The notes beneath the pieces are model-generated. The model was not told where the DNA came from, made no database searches, and saw nothing but the letters and a program-made list of their open reading frames with translations. A stretch of DNA of 13,024 bases from Rhizorhapis sp. SPR117 (lineage in GTDB: Bacteria > Pseudomonadota > Alphaproteobacteria > Sphingomonadales > Sphingomonadaceae): positions 1 to 13,024 of the forward strand of contig NZ_JAKKIE010000078.1 in assembly GCF_021742065.1 (NCBI RefSeq), read 5' to 3'. Positions 1 through 6,419 of this stretch are shown in pieces (positions within the stretch are counted from its first letter, which is position 1; each line of letters begins with the position of its first letter). The position numbers and the translations under genes were made by a program.

Positions 1-50
1 TCTCCCAACACATATGCCCAAAACGAGCACGAATCGGGAGTATCAGCCGC

Positions 51-1109
51 TCACCCAACATTCATGCCTTCTCCTGAAAAGCAGAATTGCAGCAATTGTC
101 GGCTCGCATCGTCGCGGGATAAATGAGCGATATGGTCCAGCCCGGCCCGGGCAAGGCCGTTATTCCGCATGATATATTGGCGATTTTCCGGATAGCGGGC
201 GGCGCGCCATTCCGTGATCAAAACAGTGATCACCAGACGCGCGGTGACAAGGTCGAGCATGACCGCCTGTTCTGCCTTTCGCAGCGGAAGTACCTCATGA
301 TAGCCTCCTATCATCTCGGCGGCGCTGAGCAGTGGATCGACCCCGTCGGCCAACTGATAGGCGGCCGCCGTCGCAATCTCCCCGACCAGCGGTCCATGCA
401 CCACATCGCCGAAGTCTATGATCGCGGCGATCTCATCCGTTTGGACCGGATTCACCAGCACATTGCCGAGATTGAAGTCATTATGAATGACCTGCGCCCG
501 CAATGACTGCAGTTGCGGCAGGGTGATGGCTTCGTAATCGGCCATAAAGCGCTGAACCAGCGCGCGCTGCGGAACCTCGGCGATGCTGTCAATCATGCCA
601 GTCAGACGATGCGCGGCTGCGACATTCCACAACAGCTCGTGTTGCGCGGCTGGGTGAGTGAAACCTTCGAGCCCCTGATCCAGCCGGGCAAGAAATTGCC
701 CAAGCGCCCGGCGCTGCGCCGTCGTCCGCTTGGATTGGCTGAGCGGTATTCCCGGCAGGAAAGTTAACATGCGCAGGATCGATGTTCGACCGTCATCAAG
801 CGTGATTGGCGTCTCGAACGCACCATCTGTCGCGGCCACCGGATACGGAACGGGGAGAGACGGGGCACTCCGCCGAAGGTGGTTGAGGGTGCAAGTCTGC
901 AAATTGACGATCTCGCGGGCTTCGGCCGGATTGGAAATTTTCAGAAGAAACTGACTGCCATCCATCCCTTCCATTCTGAAATTGCGGTCACGCTCACTGG
1001 AGAGCCCGTAAGCCCGCAGATCGCGGCCATAGAAACGCCGCGCCAGCGCTTCCGCATCCTGCACGGTAAGCTGCGGCGGCTGGGTCGTGAGTATAGGGTC
1101 GAGCAGCAT
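51..1109 (-). CDS. Phosphotransferase, hydroxylysine kinase-like (APH/choline kinase fold)
   Basis: The 352-residue protein has the aminoglycoside phosphotransferase/choline kinase fold. Visible motifs are an ATP-binding lysine in LLKISN (about K57), the catalytic loop HNDFNLGN (209-216, with D211 and N216), and the metal-binding IDFGD (231-235, D232). The N-terminal SSERDRNF segment (37-44) and overall length fit the AGPHD1/HYKK group, whose eukaryotic member phosphorylates 5-hydroxylysine. The ATG at 1109 is preceded by AGGT five bases upstream. The gene lies 69 bases downstream of the HAD gene on the same strand, so the two probably share a transcript, with the Lrp-type regulator divergent. 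Known for the family: it phosphorylates small amino alcohols or hydroxylated amino acids, often next to a PLP-dependent phospho-lyase or aminotransferase. None is visible here, but the window ends 50 bases downstream. The exact substrate is not determined; homoserine kinase-like activity is an alternative. Confidence 0.85.
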   Translation of the reverse strand: MLLDPILTTQPPQLTVQDAEALARRFYGRDLRAYGLSSERDRNFRMEGMDGSQFLLKISNPAEAREIVNLQTCTLNHLRRSAPSLPVPYPVAATDGAFETPITLDDGRTSILRMLTFLPGIPLSQSKRTTAQRRALGQFLARLDQGLEGFTHPAAQHELLWNVAAAHRLTGMIDSIAEVPQRALVQRFMADYEAITLPQLQSLRAQVIHNDFNLGNVLVNPVQTDEIAAIIDFGDVVHGPLVGEIATAAAYQLADGVDPLLSAAEMIGGYHEVLPLRKAEQAVMLDLVTARLVITVLITEWRAARYPENRQYIMRNNGLARAGLDHIAHLSRDDASRQLLQFCFSGEGMNVG

Positions 1110-1178
1110 CTTCTACCTATGGCTTTTCACGAGATTGGCAGCAGCATGGCTTGTCCGTCCGCACAGGCGCCTCTCTTC

Positions 1179-1841
1179 TCAAAGGCCGAGCAAGGCGGGG
1201 AGTTCGTGGAAATCCTTGATGCGGGTGACGCCATAATGATCAGTTGGCGGCTCATGCCCGCGATCCACGAAAACCTTGGCACCAAAGCCCAGATCATGAG
1301 CGGTCATCAAGTCGTAGCGCGGGCTCGACGAAACATGCATCATGTCTTCGGGCGCACAGCCCAACCGATCGAGCATATATTCGAACGGCCGCATCAGTGG
1401 CTTGTAGGCACCCGCTTCCTCTGCTGTCAGCACGGCGTGGAAAGGCACGCCGATATTGCGCGCGCTGTGCGGGATCAGATCTACCATGCTGTTGGACAGG
1501 ATGACGAGCGGATATTGTTCCGCAATTCGGCTCAACGGGCCTGGCACGTCTGCATGGGGCTGCCAGGTGGGTATGGCATCATAGAGTGCCTGGACGTCGC
1601 GCGCGTCGTATTCGACGCCATGCTTGCGACAGGCTCGATCGATCGAGTTGGCAATGACATCGTAAAACGGCTTCCATGCCCCCAACACTTCGTCCAGACG
1701 ATAGGCACGGAATGAATCAATGAATCCATCCATCTTCGAAAGCTCGACGCGGTCGGAGAAGATTGTGCGTGCGGTTGGCCCCATGATGAAGTTGATCATG
1801 GTACCATAGCAGTCGAAACTGATGTATTTTGGCCTGAACAT
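1179..1841 (-). CDS. HAD-superfamily hydrolase, haloacid dehalogenase type II-like
   Basis: This 220-residue cytosolic protein has the four HAD motifs: FDCYGT (D10 is the nucleophile, T14), LSNS (motif II serine), the lysine of AYKP (motif III), and a motif IV segment VSSSPRYD. Length and order match type II (L-2-haloacid) dehalogenases. Compared from memory with Pseudomonas L-DEX, the arginine that binds the substrate carboxylate and halide (R41 in WLR) is not at the matching place, which reads LDEVLGAW. Motif IV is also of the longer 'SxxxxD' type. I infer another hydrolase or phosphatase activity. I chose the ATG at 1841 because AAGGTG lies nine bases upstream; a GTG at 1853 in the same frame would add four residues but has no good ribosome site. 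The gene is the first of a leftward pair with the kinase-like gene and is divergent from the Lrp regulator. Confidence 0.8.
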   Translation of the reverse strand: MFRPKYISFDCYGTMINFIMGPTARTIFSDRVELSKMDGFIDSFRAYRLDEVLGAWKPFYDVIANSIDRACRKHGVEYDARDVQALYDAIPTWQPHADVPGPLSRIAEQYPLVILSNSMVDLIPHSARNIGVPFHAVLTAEEAGAYKPLMRPFEYMLDRLGCAPEDMMHVSSSPRYDLMTAHDLGFGAKVFVDRGHEPPTDHYGVTRIKDFHELPALLGL

Positions 1842-1923
1842 GGGCGATCGCACCTTGGTTGGGTTTTTCTAACAATGCCAAGGCTAGGCTGAGAGCCATA
1901 GGGAATGCTGCCGTTGTCGCGAT

Positions 1924-1935
1924 ATTCTAAAGAAT
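1924..1935. promoter_or_regulatory. Inverted repeat ATTCT-AA-AGAAT, possible Lrp-type operator
   Basis: A perfect 5-2-5 palindrome lies about 80 bases upstream of the HAD start. Lrp/AsnC proteins commonly bind short AT-centred palindromes of about 13-15 bp. The assignment to the neighbouring regulator is inference. Confidence 0.3.
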
Positions 1936-2102
1936 CTTATCCTGCCATGGTGGCTGTCTACGAAATCGGTCCAGGTCCTTGTTAGTGTCAGCACACGAAA
2001 TTCCTTCTTATCGATGGATGTGGCGCTCGATCAGGAGCCCCGAAGCAGCATAAAATTTGTGTTTCTAAGCCGCGTGCAGTGATTATGTGACGTCTTCGCT
2101 GC

Positions 2103-2118
2103 GTTTCCCGGTGGAAAC
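2103..2118. promoter_or_regulatory. Inverted repeat GTTTCC-CGGT-GGAAAC
   Basis: A perfect 6-4-6 inverted repeat lies in the divergent gap about 85 bases before the lrp-type start. It may be a protein-binding site for the divergent regulator. Its GGAAAC arm partly resembles the GGAATT arm of the repeat at 2159-2172. Function is inferred from position only. Confidence 0.25.
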
Positions 2119-2139
2119 TGCGGCGGTAACGAGCATAAT

Positions 2140-2159
2140 CTGTCGGTGCATGCCGATAG
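2140..2159. promoter_or_regulatory. Imperfect inverted repeat CTGTCGG-TGCATG-CCGATAG
   Basis: Seven-base arms with one mismatch flank a six-base centre that is itself partly palindromic. It abuts the next palindrome, so the two together span 2140-2172, just before the regulator gene. It is a candidate operator; no motif match was tested. Confidence 0.25.
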
Positions 2160-2172
2160 GAATTCAAATTCC
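2159..2172. promoter_or_regulatory. Palindrome GGAATT-CA-AATTCC, candidate autoregulatory operator
   Basis: A perfect 6-2-6 palindrome with an AT-rich core is centred about 39 bases upstream of the Lrp-type start codon. Size, AT centre and position fit an Lrp/AsnC operator that would repress the regulator's own gene. This is inference from architecture, not from a known site of this protein. Confidence 0.4.
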
Positions 2173-2204
2173 CCAAAGGCACCGTCGGCGCGTAGGAAAA
2201 TGAG

Positions 2205-2693
2205 ATGGAAAAGCTCGATCGGATCGATTTCAAGATATTATCGTATCTTCAGGAGTACGGCCGCGTGACGAATGTCGGGTTGGCGGGCGCGGTCGGCCTT
2301 TCGCCCAGCCCTTGCCTCTGTCGCGTGAAACGACTTGAAGACTTTGGTTACATCAAATCCTACGGCGCCCGTATTGCGCTTGAAATGCTGGGCGATCATT
2401 TGATAGTGTTCACTGAAGTCACACTAACAGGCCATCGCATTGTCAATTTTGAACGTTTTCTCCAACGTGCCCGGGACGTTCGTGAAATCGTCGAATGCCA
2501 TCATGTCACCGGCGGGTATGATTATCTTCTCAAAGTCATTGCGCGGAGCGTCAGCCACTACCAGAGGATCATGGAAACATTGCTGGAAGGCGATGCGGGA
2601 ATAGGAAAATATTCCTGCTATATCGTTCTCGGTTCGCCGATCGTTCGGGAAGGCTACCCAATCGACCAGCTCTTCGACACGATTTCCAATTGA
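2205..2693 (+). CDS. Lrp/AsnC family transcriptional regulator
   Basis: The 162-residue protein is the usual length for Lrp/AsnC regulators. Residues 1-60 form the winged helix-turn-helix: LDRIDFKIL begins helix 1, and GLSPSPCLCRVKRLE (31-45) is the typical recognition-helix region. Residues about 65-145 form the RAM/AsnC ligand-binding domain, with the conserved VTGGYDYLL (101-109). The ATG at 2205 follows AGGA about eight bases upstream. Family members are octameric or dimeric DNA-binding proteins that respond to amino acids or related small molecules and usually control divergent neighbours and themselves. Here the divergent neighbours are the HAD and hydroxylysine-kinase-like genes, so I infer that the ligand is an amino acid or amino-acid-derived substrate of that pair. 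The palindrome at 2159-2172 is the best operator candidate. Confidence 0.93.
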   Translation: MEKLDRIDFKILSYLQEYGRVTNVGLAGAVGLSPSPCLCRVKRLEDFGYIKSYGARIALEMLGDHLIVFTEVTLTGHRIVNFERFLQRARDVREIVECHHVTGGYDYLLKVIARSVSHYQRIMETLLEGDAGIGKYSCYIVLGSPIVREGYPIDQLFDTISN

Positions 2694-2836
2694 TTTCGGG
2701 CCGCCGGATTGTTGGCCATAGTCGCATATTCCGTTCGACTTCGCTATAAATCTGAGCATTGGTGTTCATATGAATGACGGCCGGCATGGGCGGGTATCGG
2801 CCTTTGGTCTCGAGCAGCTGGTGTGCCAGCGCCGGG

Positions 2837-2929
2837 GATGAACTCGACGAACCCATTATCCTTGCATTGCCGGCAACGAAAGTGCGTCGCGGGCATCAGC
2901 TGCGGCTGGTCATTCCGGGACCGGAAGAC
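2837..2929 (+). pseudogene. Possible remnant of a serine recombinase C-terminal region
   Basis: The frame beginning at 2774 includes about 30 residues containing LPATKVRRGHQLRLVIPG. This resembles the segment near the C-terminus of large serine recombinases (recombinase family proteins of sphingomonads), where a short beta-strand region reads 'RRxGxxxRLVI'. No catalytic resolvase domain, recombinase domain or zinc ribbon is present, and recognisable similarity ends soon after. If correct, it is a fragment left by a mobile element beside tRNA-Leu. The match is from memory and short, so a chance resemblance is possible. Confidence 0.3.
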
Positions 2930-3032
2930 CTCCAGATATTGTCACGCCAGAGACGGCGGGTCATTTGCGCGCAGAAACCGCTCCGGATGCACCGGTCTCT
3001 GACTGCACCGGCCCGAACCGCACGCGTCAAAT

Positions 3033-3050
3033 CCGGCGGAACCGCGCCGG
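3033..3050 (-). terminator. GC hairpin downstream of tRNA-Leu, weak terminator candidate
   Basis: A six-base stem (CCGGCG/CGCCGG) with a six-base loop lies 55 bases beyond the tRNA 3' end when read on the minus strand. It is followed by ATTTGA, which is only a poor T-tract. It may stop or process the tRNA transcript, but the evidence is weak. Confidence 0.2.
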
Positions 3051-3075
3051 AAACAGGGCCTGCTCTGGTAGAGGC

Positions 3076-3094
3076 CCCCACGTGGGGAGTTTTT
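3076..3094 (+). terminator. Palindrome CCCCACGTGGGG followed by T-run (plus strand)
   Basis: A 12-base perfect palindrome, which folds with four-base arms and an ACGT loop, is followed by AG and five T residues. Read rightward this looks like a small intrinsic terminator that would stop transcription entering the tRNA gene antisense. On the tRNA strand it has no T-tract. The short stem makes it uncertain. Confidence 0.3.
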
Positions 3095-3104
3095 CAGGAC
3101 TTTT

Positions 3105-3191
3105 TGGTGCGGTCGAGAAGACTCGAACTTCCACGGCCTTTCGGCCACAACGACCTCAACGTTGCGCGTCTACCAGTTCCGCCACGACCGC
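3105..3191 (-). tRNA. tRNA-Leu (anticodon GAG)
   Basis: Read on the minus strand, the 87 bases fold as a class II tRNA. The acceptor stem is GCGGTCG/CGACCGC. The D arm contains GGTAGA. The anticodon stem CAACG/CGTTG carries loop TTGAGGT with anticodon GAG, which reads CUC leucine codons. The long variable arm is GGCC-GAAA-GGCC, as expected for leucine. The T arm has loop TTCGAGT. The discriminator is A, and the 3' CCA is encoded (3105-3107). All parts are intact. The gene lies between the possible recombinase remnant and the zinc-ribbon gene, and tRNA-Leu genes are frequent integration targets. Confidence 0.96.
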
Positions 3192-3202
3192 ACACAAAGG
3201 AT

Positions 3203-3219
3203 TGCCGGGCAAACCGGCA
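3203..3219 (-). terminator. Hairpin after the zinc-ribbon gene, terminator candidate
   Basis: A perfect six-base stem (TGCCGG/CCGGCA) with a five-base loop lies between the end of the zinc-ribbon gene and the tRNA on the same strand. Read leftward it is followed by ATCCTTTG, a weak T-tract. It could separate the two transcription units. Confidence 0.35.
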
Positions 3220-3317
3220 TCTGGCAGGCCGGAGCCATTAGCAAAGCGTATGGGACAGCGCAACCAGCGAAAGCAGGTATGCGTGATTATTCCGTTGCTG
3301 ACGAAACTTGTGCCAGA

Positions 3318-4112
3318 TCAGGCCCCGGCATCGGAAAAGGTAAGGGTCAAGTTCCGGGCGTTTTTGGGAATGTCGAGCCGGCTTTCATGAAAGCTTGCCT
3401 GATCGCCCGGCCCCAGTTCCTTTACTGGCGGGCGGATCGTCCAGCCGAACACCAGACGATCCTGTTCATCGCGCATTTCCACGATGATCGGCGGCACGGC
3501 CTGCGTGCGCTCACTGGCATTGACGATGCGACCGCTGAAGGCGAAATATTCGCCGCCCGATGGCAATTCTCGCCGCTCTGGCTTGCGTGGCATATCAAGC
3601 AACAGATCTGGTTCGCCGCTATCGGGAGCAAGGCCGATATTTACAGCCCAGCCCGGCGTACCGAAATAATAAAGTGCGCCGCCCAGCAATGCGATAGTCA
3701 GGGCGAACGCCACTGCTGCAAGGGTCCATAATTTTGCCGGATTGCGGCGTGACCGGAAGGGCGGCTCATGCGCAAAATTGTCCGCTTCAACTTGCTGCGC
3801 ATCCGGTTCACGCGTAAAGTCCGCTGACGCCGACTGGTCATGGTTCATGACAGATGGCAAAGGAGGCGGCGAAGCGCTGATTTCCGCTCCTTCCTCCGGC
3901 ATTGGTCTTGCGCCCGCAGGCGGTTCGCACTCTGCGGCGGTATTGGCTGAGGGCGTCGTGTCCGCCATGGCTTCTTCACGCGGGGGCAGCGGCGCGCCAT
4001 CCTGAAACCAGCTATGTTTGCAAGCCGCGCATCGTACCGAGCGCCCATTGGGGCCGATGGCGCGATCAGGCACAATATAGCGTGTCGCGCATTGCGGGCA
4101 GACAAGTATCAT
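3318..4112 (-). CDS. Zinc-ribbon (MJ0042-type) membrane protein with DUF3426-like C-terminus
   Basis: The 264-residue protein starts with a zinc ribbon: CPQC (C5, C8) and CAAC (C28, C31) in the MJ0042 arrangement, with [10 protein letters not shown] between the pairs. A long proline- and acid-rich linker of low complexity follows (about 40-120). One membrane segment lies at about 129-150. The C-terminal domain contains [13 protein letters not shown] and resembles DUF3426, which is expected outside the cytoplasm. I use the ATG at 4112, which places the ribbon at the very N-terminus as in homologues; a GTG at 4127 would add five residues. Function is unknown. In sphingomonads and other alphaproteobacteria such genes are commonly divergent from ftsE, as here, with 125 bases between the starts. 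That suggests, but does not show, a cell-envelope role. Confidence 0.85.
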   Translation of the reverse strand: MILVCPQCATRYIVPDRAIGPNGRSVRCAACKHSWFQDGAPLPPREEAMADTTPSANTAAECEPPAGARPMPEEGAEISASPPPLPSVMNHDQSASADFTREPDAQQVEADNFAHEPPFRSRRNPAKLWTLAAVAFALTIALLGGALYYFGTPGWAVNIGLAPDSGEPDLLLDMPRKPERRELPSGGEYFAFSGRIVNASERTQAVPPIIVEMRDEQDRLVFGWTIRPPVKELGPGDQASFHESRLDIPKNARNLTLTFSDAGA

Positions 4113-4237
4113 GACGCTTCTAAACACAGCTTGGGCAACAAGAGCAAGAGCTCAAGATAGCGCGCTGTATTTTCCCGGCTTTACGCGCAAGCCTTCCCTG
4201 TGCGATGGCAGGATGGTTAAGGGGTGGAACACAGCTG

Positions 4238-4975
4238 ATGTCCAGCATCGTCCAGTTTGAAAATGTCGGGCTGCGCTATGGCTTGGGCGCGGAAATATTG
4301 TCCGATGTCAATTTCACCCTGAACAAAGGCAATTTCTATTTCCTGACCGGGGCATCGGGTGCAGGAAAGACGTCGCTTCTAAAGCTTCTCTATCTTGCCC
4401 AGCGCCCCAGTCGCGGCCTTATACGCATGTTTGATGAGGACGTCGTGACGCTGCCACGCAAGCGGCTGCCTGGTTTTCGTCGCCGTATAGGTGTTGTATT
4501 TCAGGATTTCCGCCTGGTGCCCCACCTTTCCGCTTTCGATAACGTTGCCTTGCCGCTGCGGGTGTCGGGCGTCGATCAGAAGGAGCTCGAAACGCCGGTC
4601 AATGAAATGCTCGCCTGGGTGGGATTGGCCGACCGCTCGAACGCCCGCCCGGCAACGCTGTCGGGTGGCGAGCAGCAGCGCGTTGCCATTGCCCGCGCGG
4701 TTATCGGTCGGCCCGAAATATTGGTGGCGGACGAACCGACCGGCAACGTCGACCCGGAAATGGCCCAACGCCTGTTGAATCTGTTCGGAGCGCTGAACAA
4801 ACTGGGCACGACCATTGTAGTAGCCACGCACGACATCCATCTGCTGAGCAAATTGCCGGGCGCTCAAATGATGCGGCTCGACAAGGGACGGTTGTCAGAC
4901 CCCACCGGATCGTTGCGCTATCCGCCCCAGCCGGTGCAACCGACCGATGGTGCACCATCGCAGGACATGCCTTGA
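4238..4975 (+). CDS. ftsE: Cell division ATP-binding protein FtsE
   Basis: The 245-residue ABC ATPase has Walker A GASGAGKT (38-45), the Q-loop VVFQD (Q89), signature LSGGEQQ (141-147), Walker B ILVADE (161-166) and the H-loop histidine in ATHD (H198). The length and the N-terminal [12 protein letters not shown] are typical of FtsE. FtsE pairs with the membrane protein FtsX and uses ATP to control periplasmic murein hydrolases and divisome assembly. The first ATG in the open frame (4205) would add eleven residues that homologues lack; the ATG at 4238 fits the family start, although the upstream AGGGG is about 13 bases away. The C-terminal tail after about residue 220 is proline-rich and variable. 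The gene is first of a rightward run followed immediately by ftsX. The 125-base gap upstream is shared with the divergent zinc-ribbon gene and should hold its promoter. Confidence 0.95.
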   Translation: MSSIVQFENVGLRYGLGAEILSDVNFTLNKGNFYFLTGASGAGKTSLLKLLYLAQRPSRGLIRMFDEDVVTLPRKRLPGFRRRIGVVFQDFRLVPHLSAFDNVALPLRVSGVDQKELETPVNEMLAWVGLADRSNARPATLSGGEQQRVAIARAVIGRPEILVADEPTGNVDPEMAQRLLNLFGALNKLGTTIVVATHDIHLLSKLPGAQMMRLDKGRLSDPTGSLRYPPQPVQPTDGAPSQDMP

Positions 4976-4977
4976 TC

Positions 4978-5883
4978 ATGGCGGGGCGCAACCGGAACCG
5001 GCGTGATCGCGCCACCCACCGCCGCCTGCTGCCTGAAGGGCGGTTGTCCGGCACGATGCCCTGGGTCATTGCGATCATGATGTTTCTTACAATCCTGGCG
5101 GCGGCGGCGGGCATTGGTCTGGATCGGGCATCGCGGTCCCTGCACGCCGAACTTGCGGGGCGGGTGACGATCCAGATTATCGAGGCAGATCCCGAAATCC
5201 GGGCCGATCAAACCGGCCGGGTGATGACTGACCTGCGCCGTTTTTCCGGCGTCAGTCATATCACACTGGTTGATGAGGCCGATATGAAGGCTGCGCTGCG
5301 CCCCTGGCTCGGGGAAGAAATGATGGATAGCGGATTGCCCATTCCAGCCCTGATTGACGTCGATCTGAAACCGGGTGTTGACGCCCGGGCCTATGCCGCC
5401 TTTCGCGATAGTGTGACCGCGATTGCGCCCACCGCCCGGGTGGAGCCGCATGCAGCGTTTCTGACGCCATTGTCGCAACTTATGCGCATGCTGAAATGGC
5501 TGGCGCTGGCGCTGGTTTTATTGATGACGCTGGCAACTGCGGCCATAGTCGTCCTGGCCGCGCAAGCCGCGCACAATAGCCATCGCACAACGATAGAGGT
5601 GCTGCACCTGATGGGCGCAACCGATGTGCAGATCGCCCGACTGTTCCAGCGGCGCATGGCATTTGATGCACTGTTCGGCGGAGTCGTTGGGCTTGTCGCG
5701 GCCTCTCTGGTGCTGGCGCTCGTAGCGGTGCTGATCAGGGATATAGGGTCGGATTTGCTTGGGGCGGCTGCTTTGCCGAATTATGGTTGGGGTGTGCTGT
5801 TGCTGTTGCCATTGGGCGGCGTGTTACTGGCGATGCTCACCGCGCGAACGACCGTGTTACGGGCACTGAGGCGCTCTTTATGA
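4978..5883 (+). CDS. ftsX: Cell division protein FtsX (permease partner of FtsE)
   Basis: The 301-residue inner-membrane protein has the FtsX layout: a basic cytoplasmic N-terminus (NRNRRDRATHRR), membrane segment 1 at about 28-48, a large extracytoplasmic domain (about 50-168), and membrane segments 2-4 at about 172-196, 228-254 and 271-292. The segment VLHLMGATDVQIARLFQ between segments 2 and 3 is the conserved FtsX region that contacts FtsE. It converts FtsE ATP hydrolysis into activation of peptidoglycan hydrolases or their regulators. I list the ATG at 4978, two bases after the ftsE stop. A TTG at 4972 overlaps that stop (TTGA) and has better spacing to AGGA at 4962-4965, so it is a real alternative that adds two residues. 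Either way translation is coupled to ftsE. Confidence 0.93.
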   Translation: MAGRNRNRRDRATHRRLLPEGRLSGTMPWVIAIMMFLTILAAAAGIGLDRASRSLHAELAGRVTIQIIEADPEIRADQTGRVMTDLRRFSGVSHITLVDEADMKAALRPWLGEEMMDSGLPIPALIDVDLKPGVDARAYAAFRDSVTAIAPTARVEPHAAFLTPLSQLMRMLKWLALALVLLMTLATAAIVVLAAQAAHNSHRTTIEVLHLMGATDVQIARLFQRRMAFDALFGGVVGLVAASLVLALVAVLIRDIGSDLLGAAALPNYGWGVLLLLPLGGVLLAMLTARTTVLRALRRSL

Positions 5884-6413
5884 TTCGGCGCCTCATCGCC
5901 TTTTTGCTGATGAGCTGGCTGCTGGGCTTTGCCTGGTTTGCGATCCTGCTGCCCCAGCCGCTGAGCCCCAAACAGCGAACCGACGCCATCGTCGTACTGA
6001 CAGGCGGGGCAGGACGGATTGATCGGGGTCTGGAACTGCTGCAATCAAACGCTGCAAAGGATATGCTGATTTCGGGCGTCGATCGGGACGTGCGTCCTAT
6101 AGAACTTGCCCTAGCCTATAATGTACCGCAGGCCATGTTCCTTTGCTGCATCACGCTGGGGCACGAAGCAGTTGACACCCGCTCCAATGCGATTGAGACG
6201 ATCCACTGGATCGAGCGGCGGAAATATCGTTCGGTACGACTGATCACAACCGACTGGCACATGCGGCGCGCCCGTTTCGAACTGGAACAGGCATTGCCGC
6301 CGGGTATCGCCATCCATATCGATGCCGTGCACAGCAACCCCAGCCTTAAGATGCTGTTCAAGGAATATAACAAATATCTGCTCCGGCGGGCTGCCGCCTT
6401 GTTGGGAATATAG
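5880..6413 (+). CDS. YdcF/DUF218-family membrane-anchored protein
   Basis: The 177-residue protein has one N-terminal membrane segment (about 5-24) and a DUF218 (YdcF/SanA/ElyC-like) domain. DAIVVLTGG (35-43) forms the nucleotide-type loop, DTRSNA (99-104) and TTDWHMRRA (123-131) are the typical conserved patches. Members of the family act in envelope or polysaccharide metabolism; ElyC affects lipid carrier use in E. coli, but the reaction of most members is unknown. The ATG overlaps the ftsX stop by four bases (ATGA), so it belongs to the ftsEX operon and is probably translationally coupled. The plsC-like gene begins six bases after its stop. The context supports a role in envelope growth during division; substrate unknown. 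Confidence 0.85.
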   Translation: MIRRLIAFLLMSWLLGFAWFAILLPQPLSPKQRTDAIVVLTGGAGRIDRGLELLQSNAAKDMLISGVDRDVRPIELALAYNVPQAMFLCCITLGHEAVDTRSNAIETIHWIERRKYRSVRLITTDWHMRRARFELEQALPPGIAIHIDAVHSNPSLKMLFKEYNKYLLRRAAALLGI

Positions 6414-6419
6414 ACCCGC

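Larger units (their letters stand above)
1842..2204. other. Divergent regulatory gap between HAD gene and Lrp regulator
   Basis: This 363-base stretch contains no supported gene. It must hold the promoters of both the leftward HAD-kinase pair and the rightward Lrp-type regulator. It looks more AT-rich than the flanking genes and carries several short inverted repeats, listed separately where they are clean. A further small one, GTGT-CAGC-ACAC, is at 1985-1996. I could not fix promoter hexamers with confidence. Confidence 0.6.
2694..3104. other. Gene-poor stretch between Lrp regulator and tRNA-Leu
   Basis: These 411 bases contain no complete gene I can support. The only protein-like signal is a plus-strand fragment resembling part of a serine recombinase (2837-2929). 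Near the right end are a GC hairpin (3033-3050) and a palindrome with a T-run (3076-3094). The open frames here either lack starts with ribosome sites or run antisense through the tRNA. The stretch reads like decayed or scarred DNA at a tRNA locus. Confidence 0.45.

Noticed and set aside
1..50. Possible leftward gene beginning at the left edge (ATG at 13 on the minus strand)
   Set aside because: Only four codons are visible and there is no clear ribosome site, so it cannot be supported.
879..1715. Plus-strand open frame of 278 codons opposite the HAD and kinase genes
   Set aside because: It crosses two real genes in antisense, has no domain pattern and no ribosome site consistent with a gene.
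2774..3241. Plus-strand 155-codon frame as an intact gene
   Set aside because: Its second half runs antisense through the complete tRNA-Leu, so it cannot be a normal gene. Only the short recombinase-like part is kept as a possible remnant.
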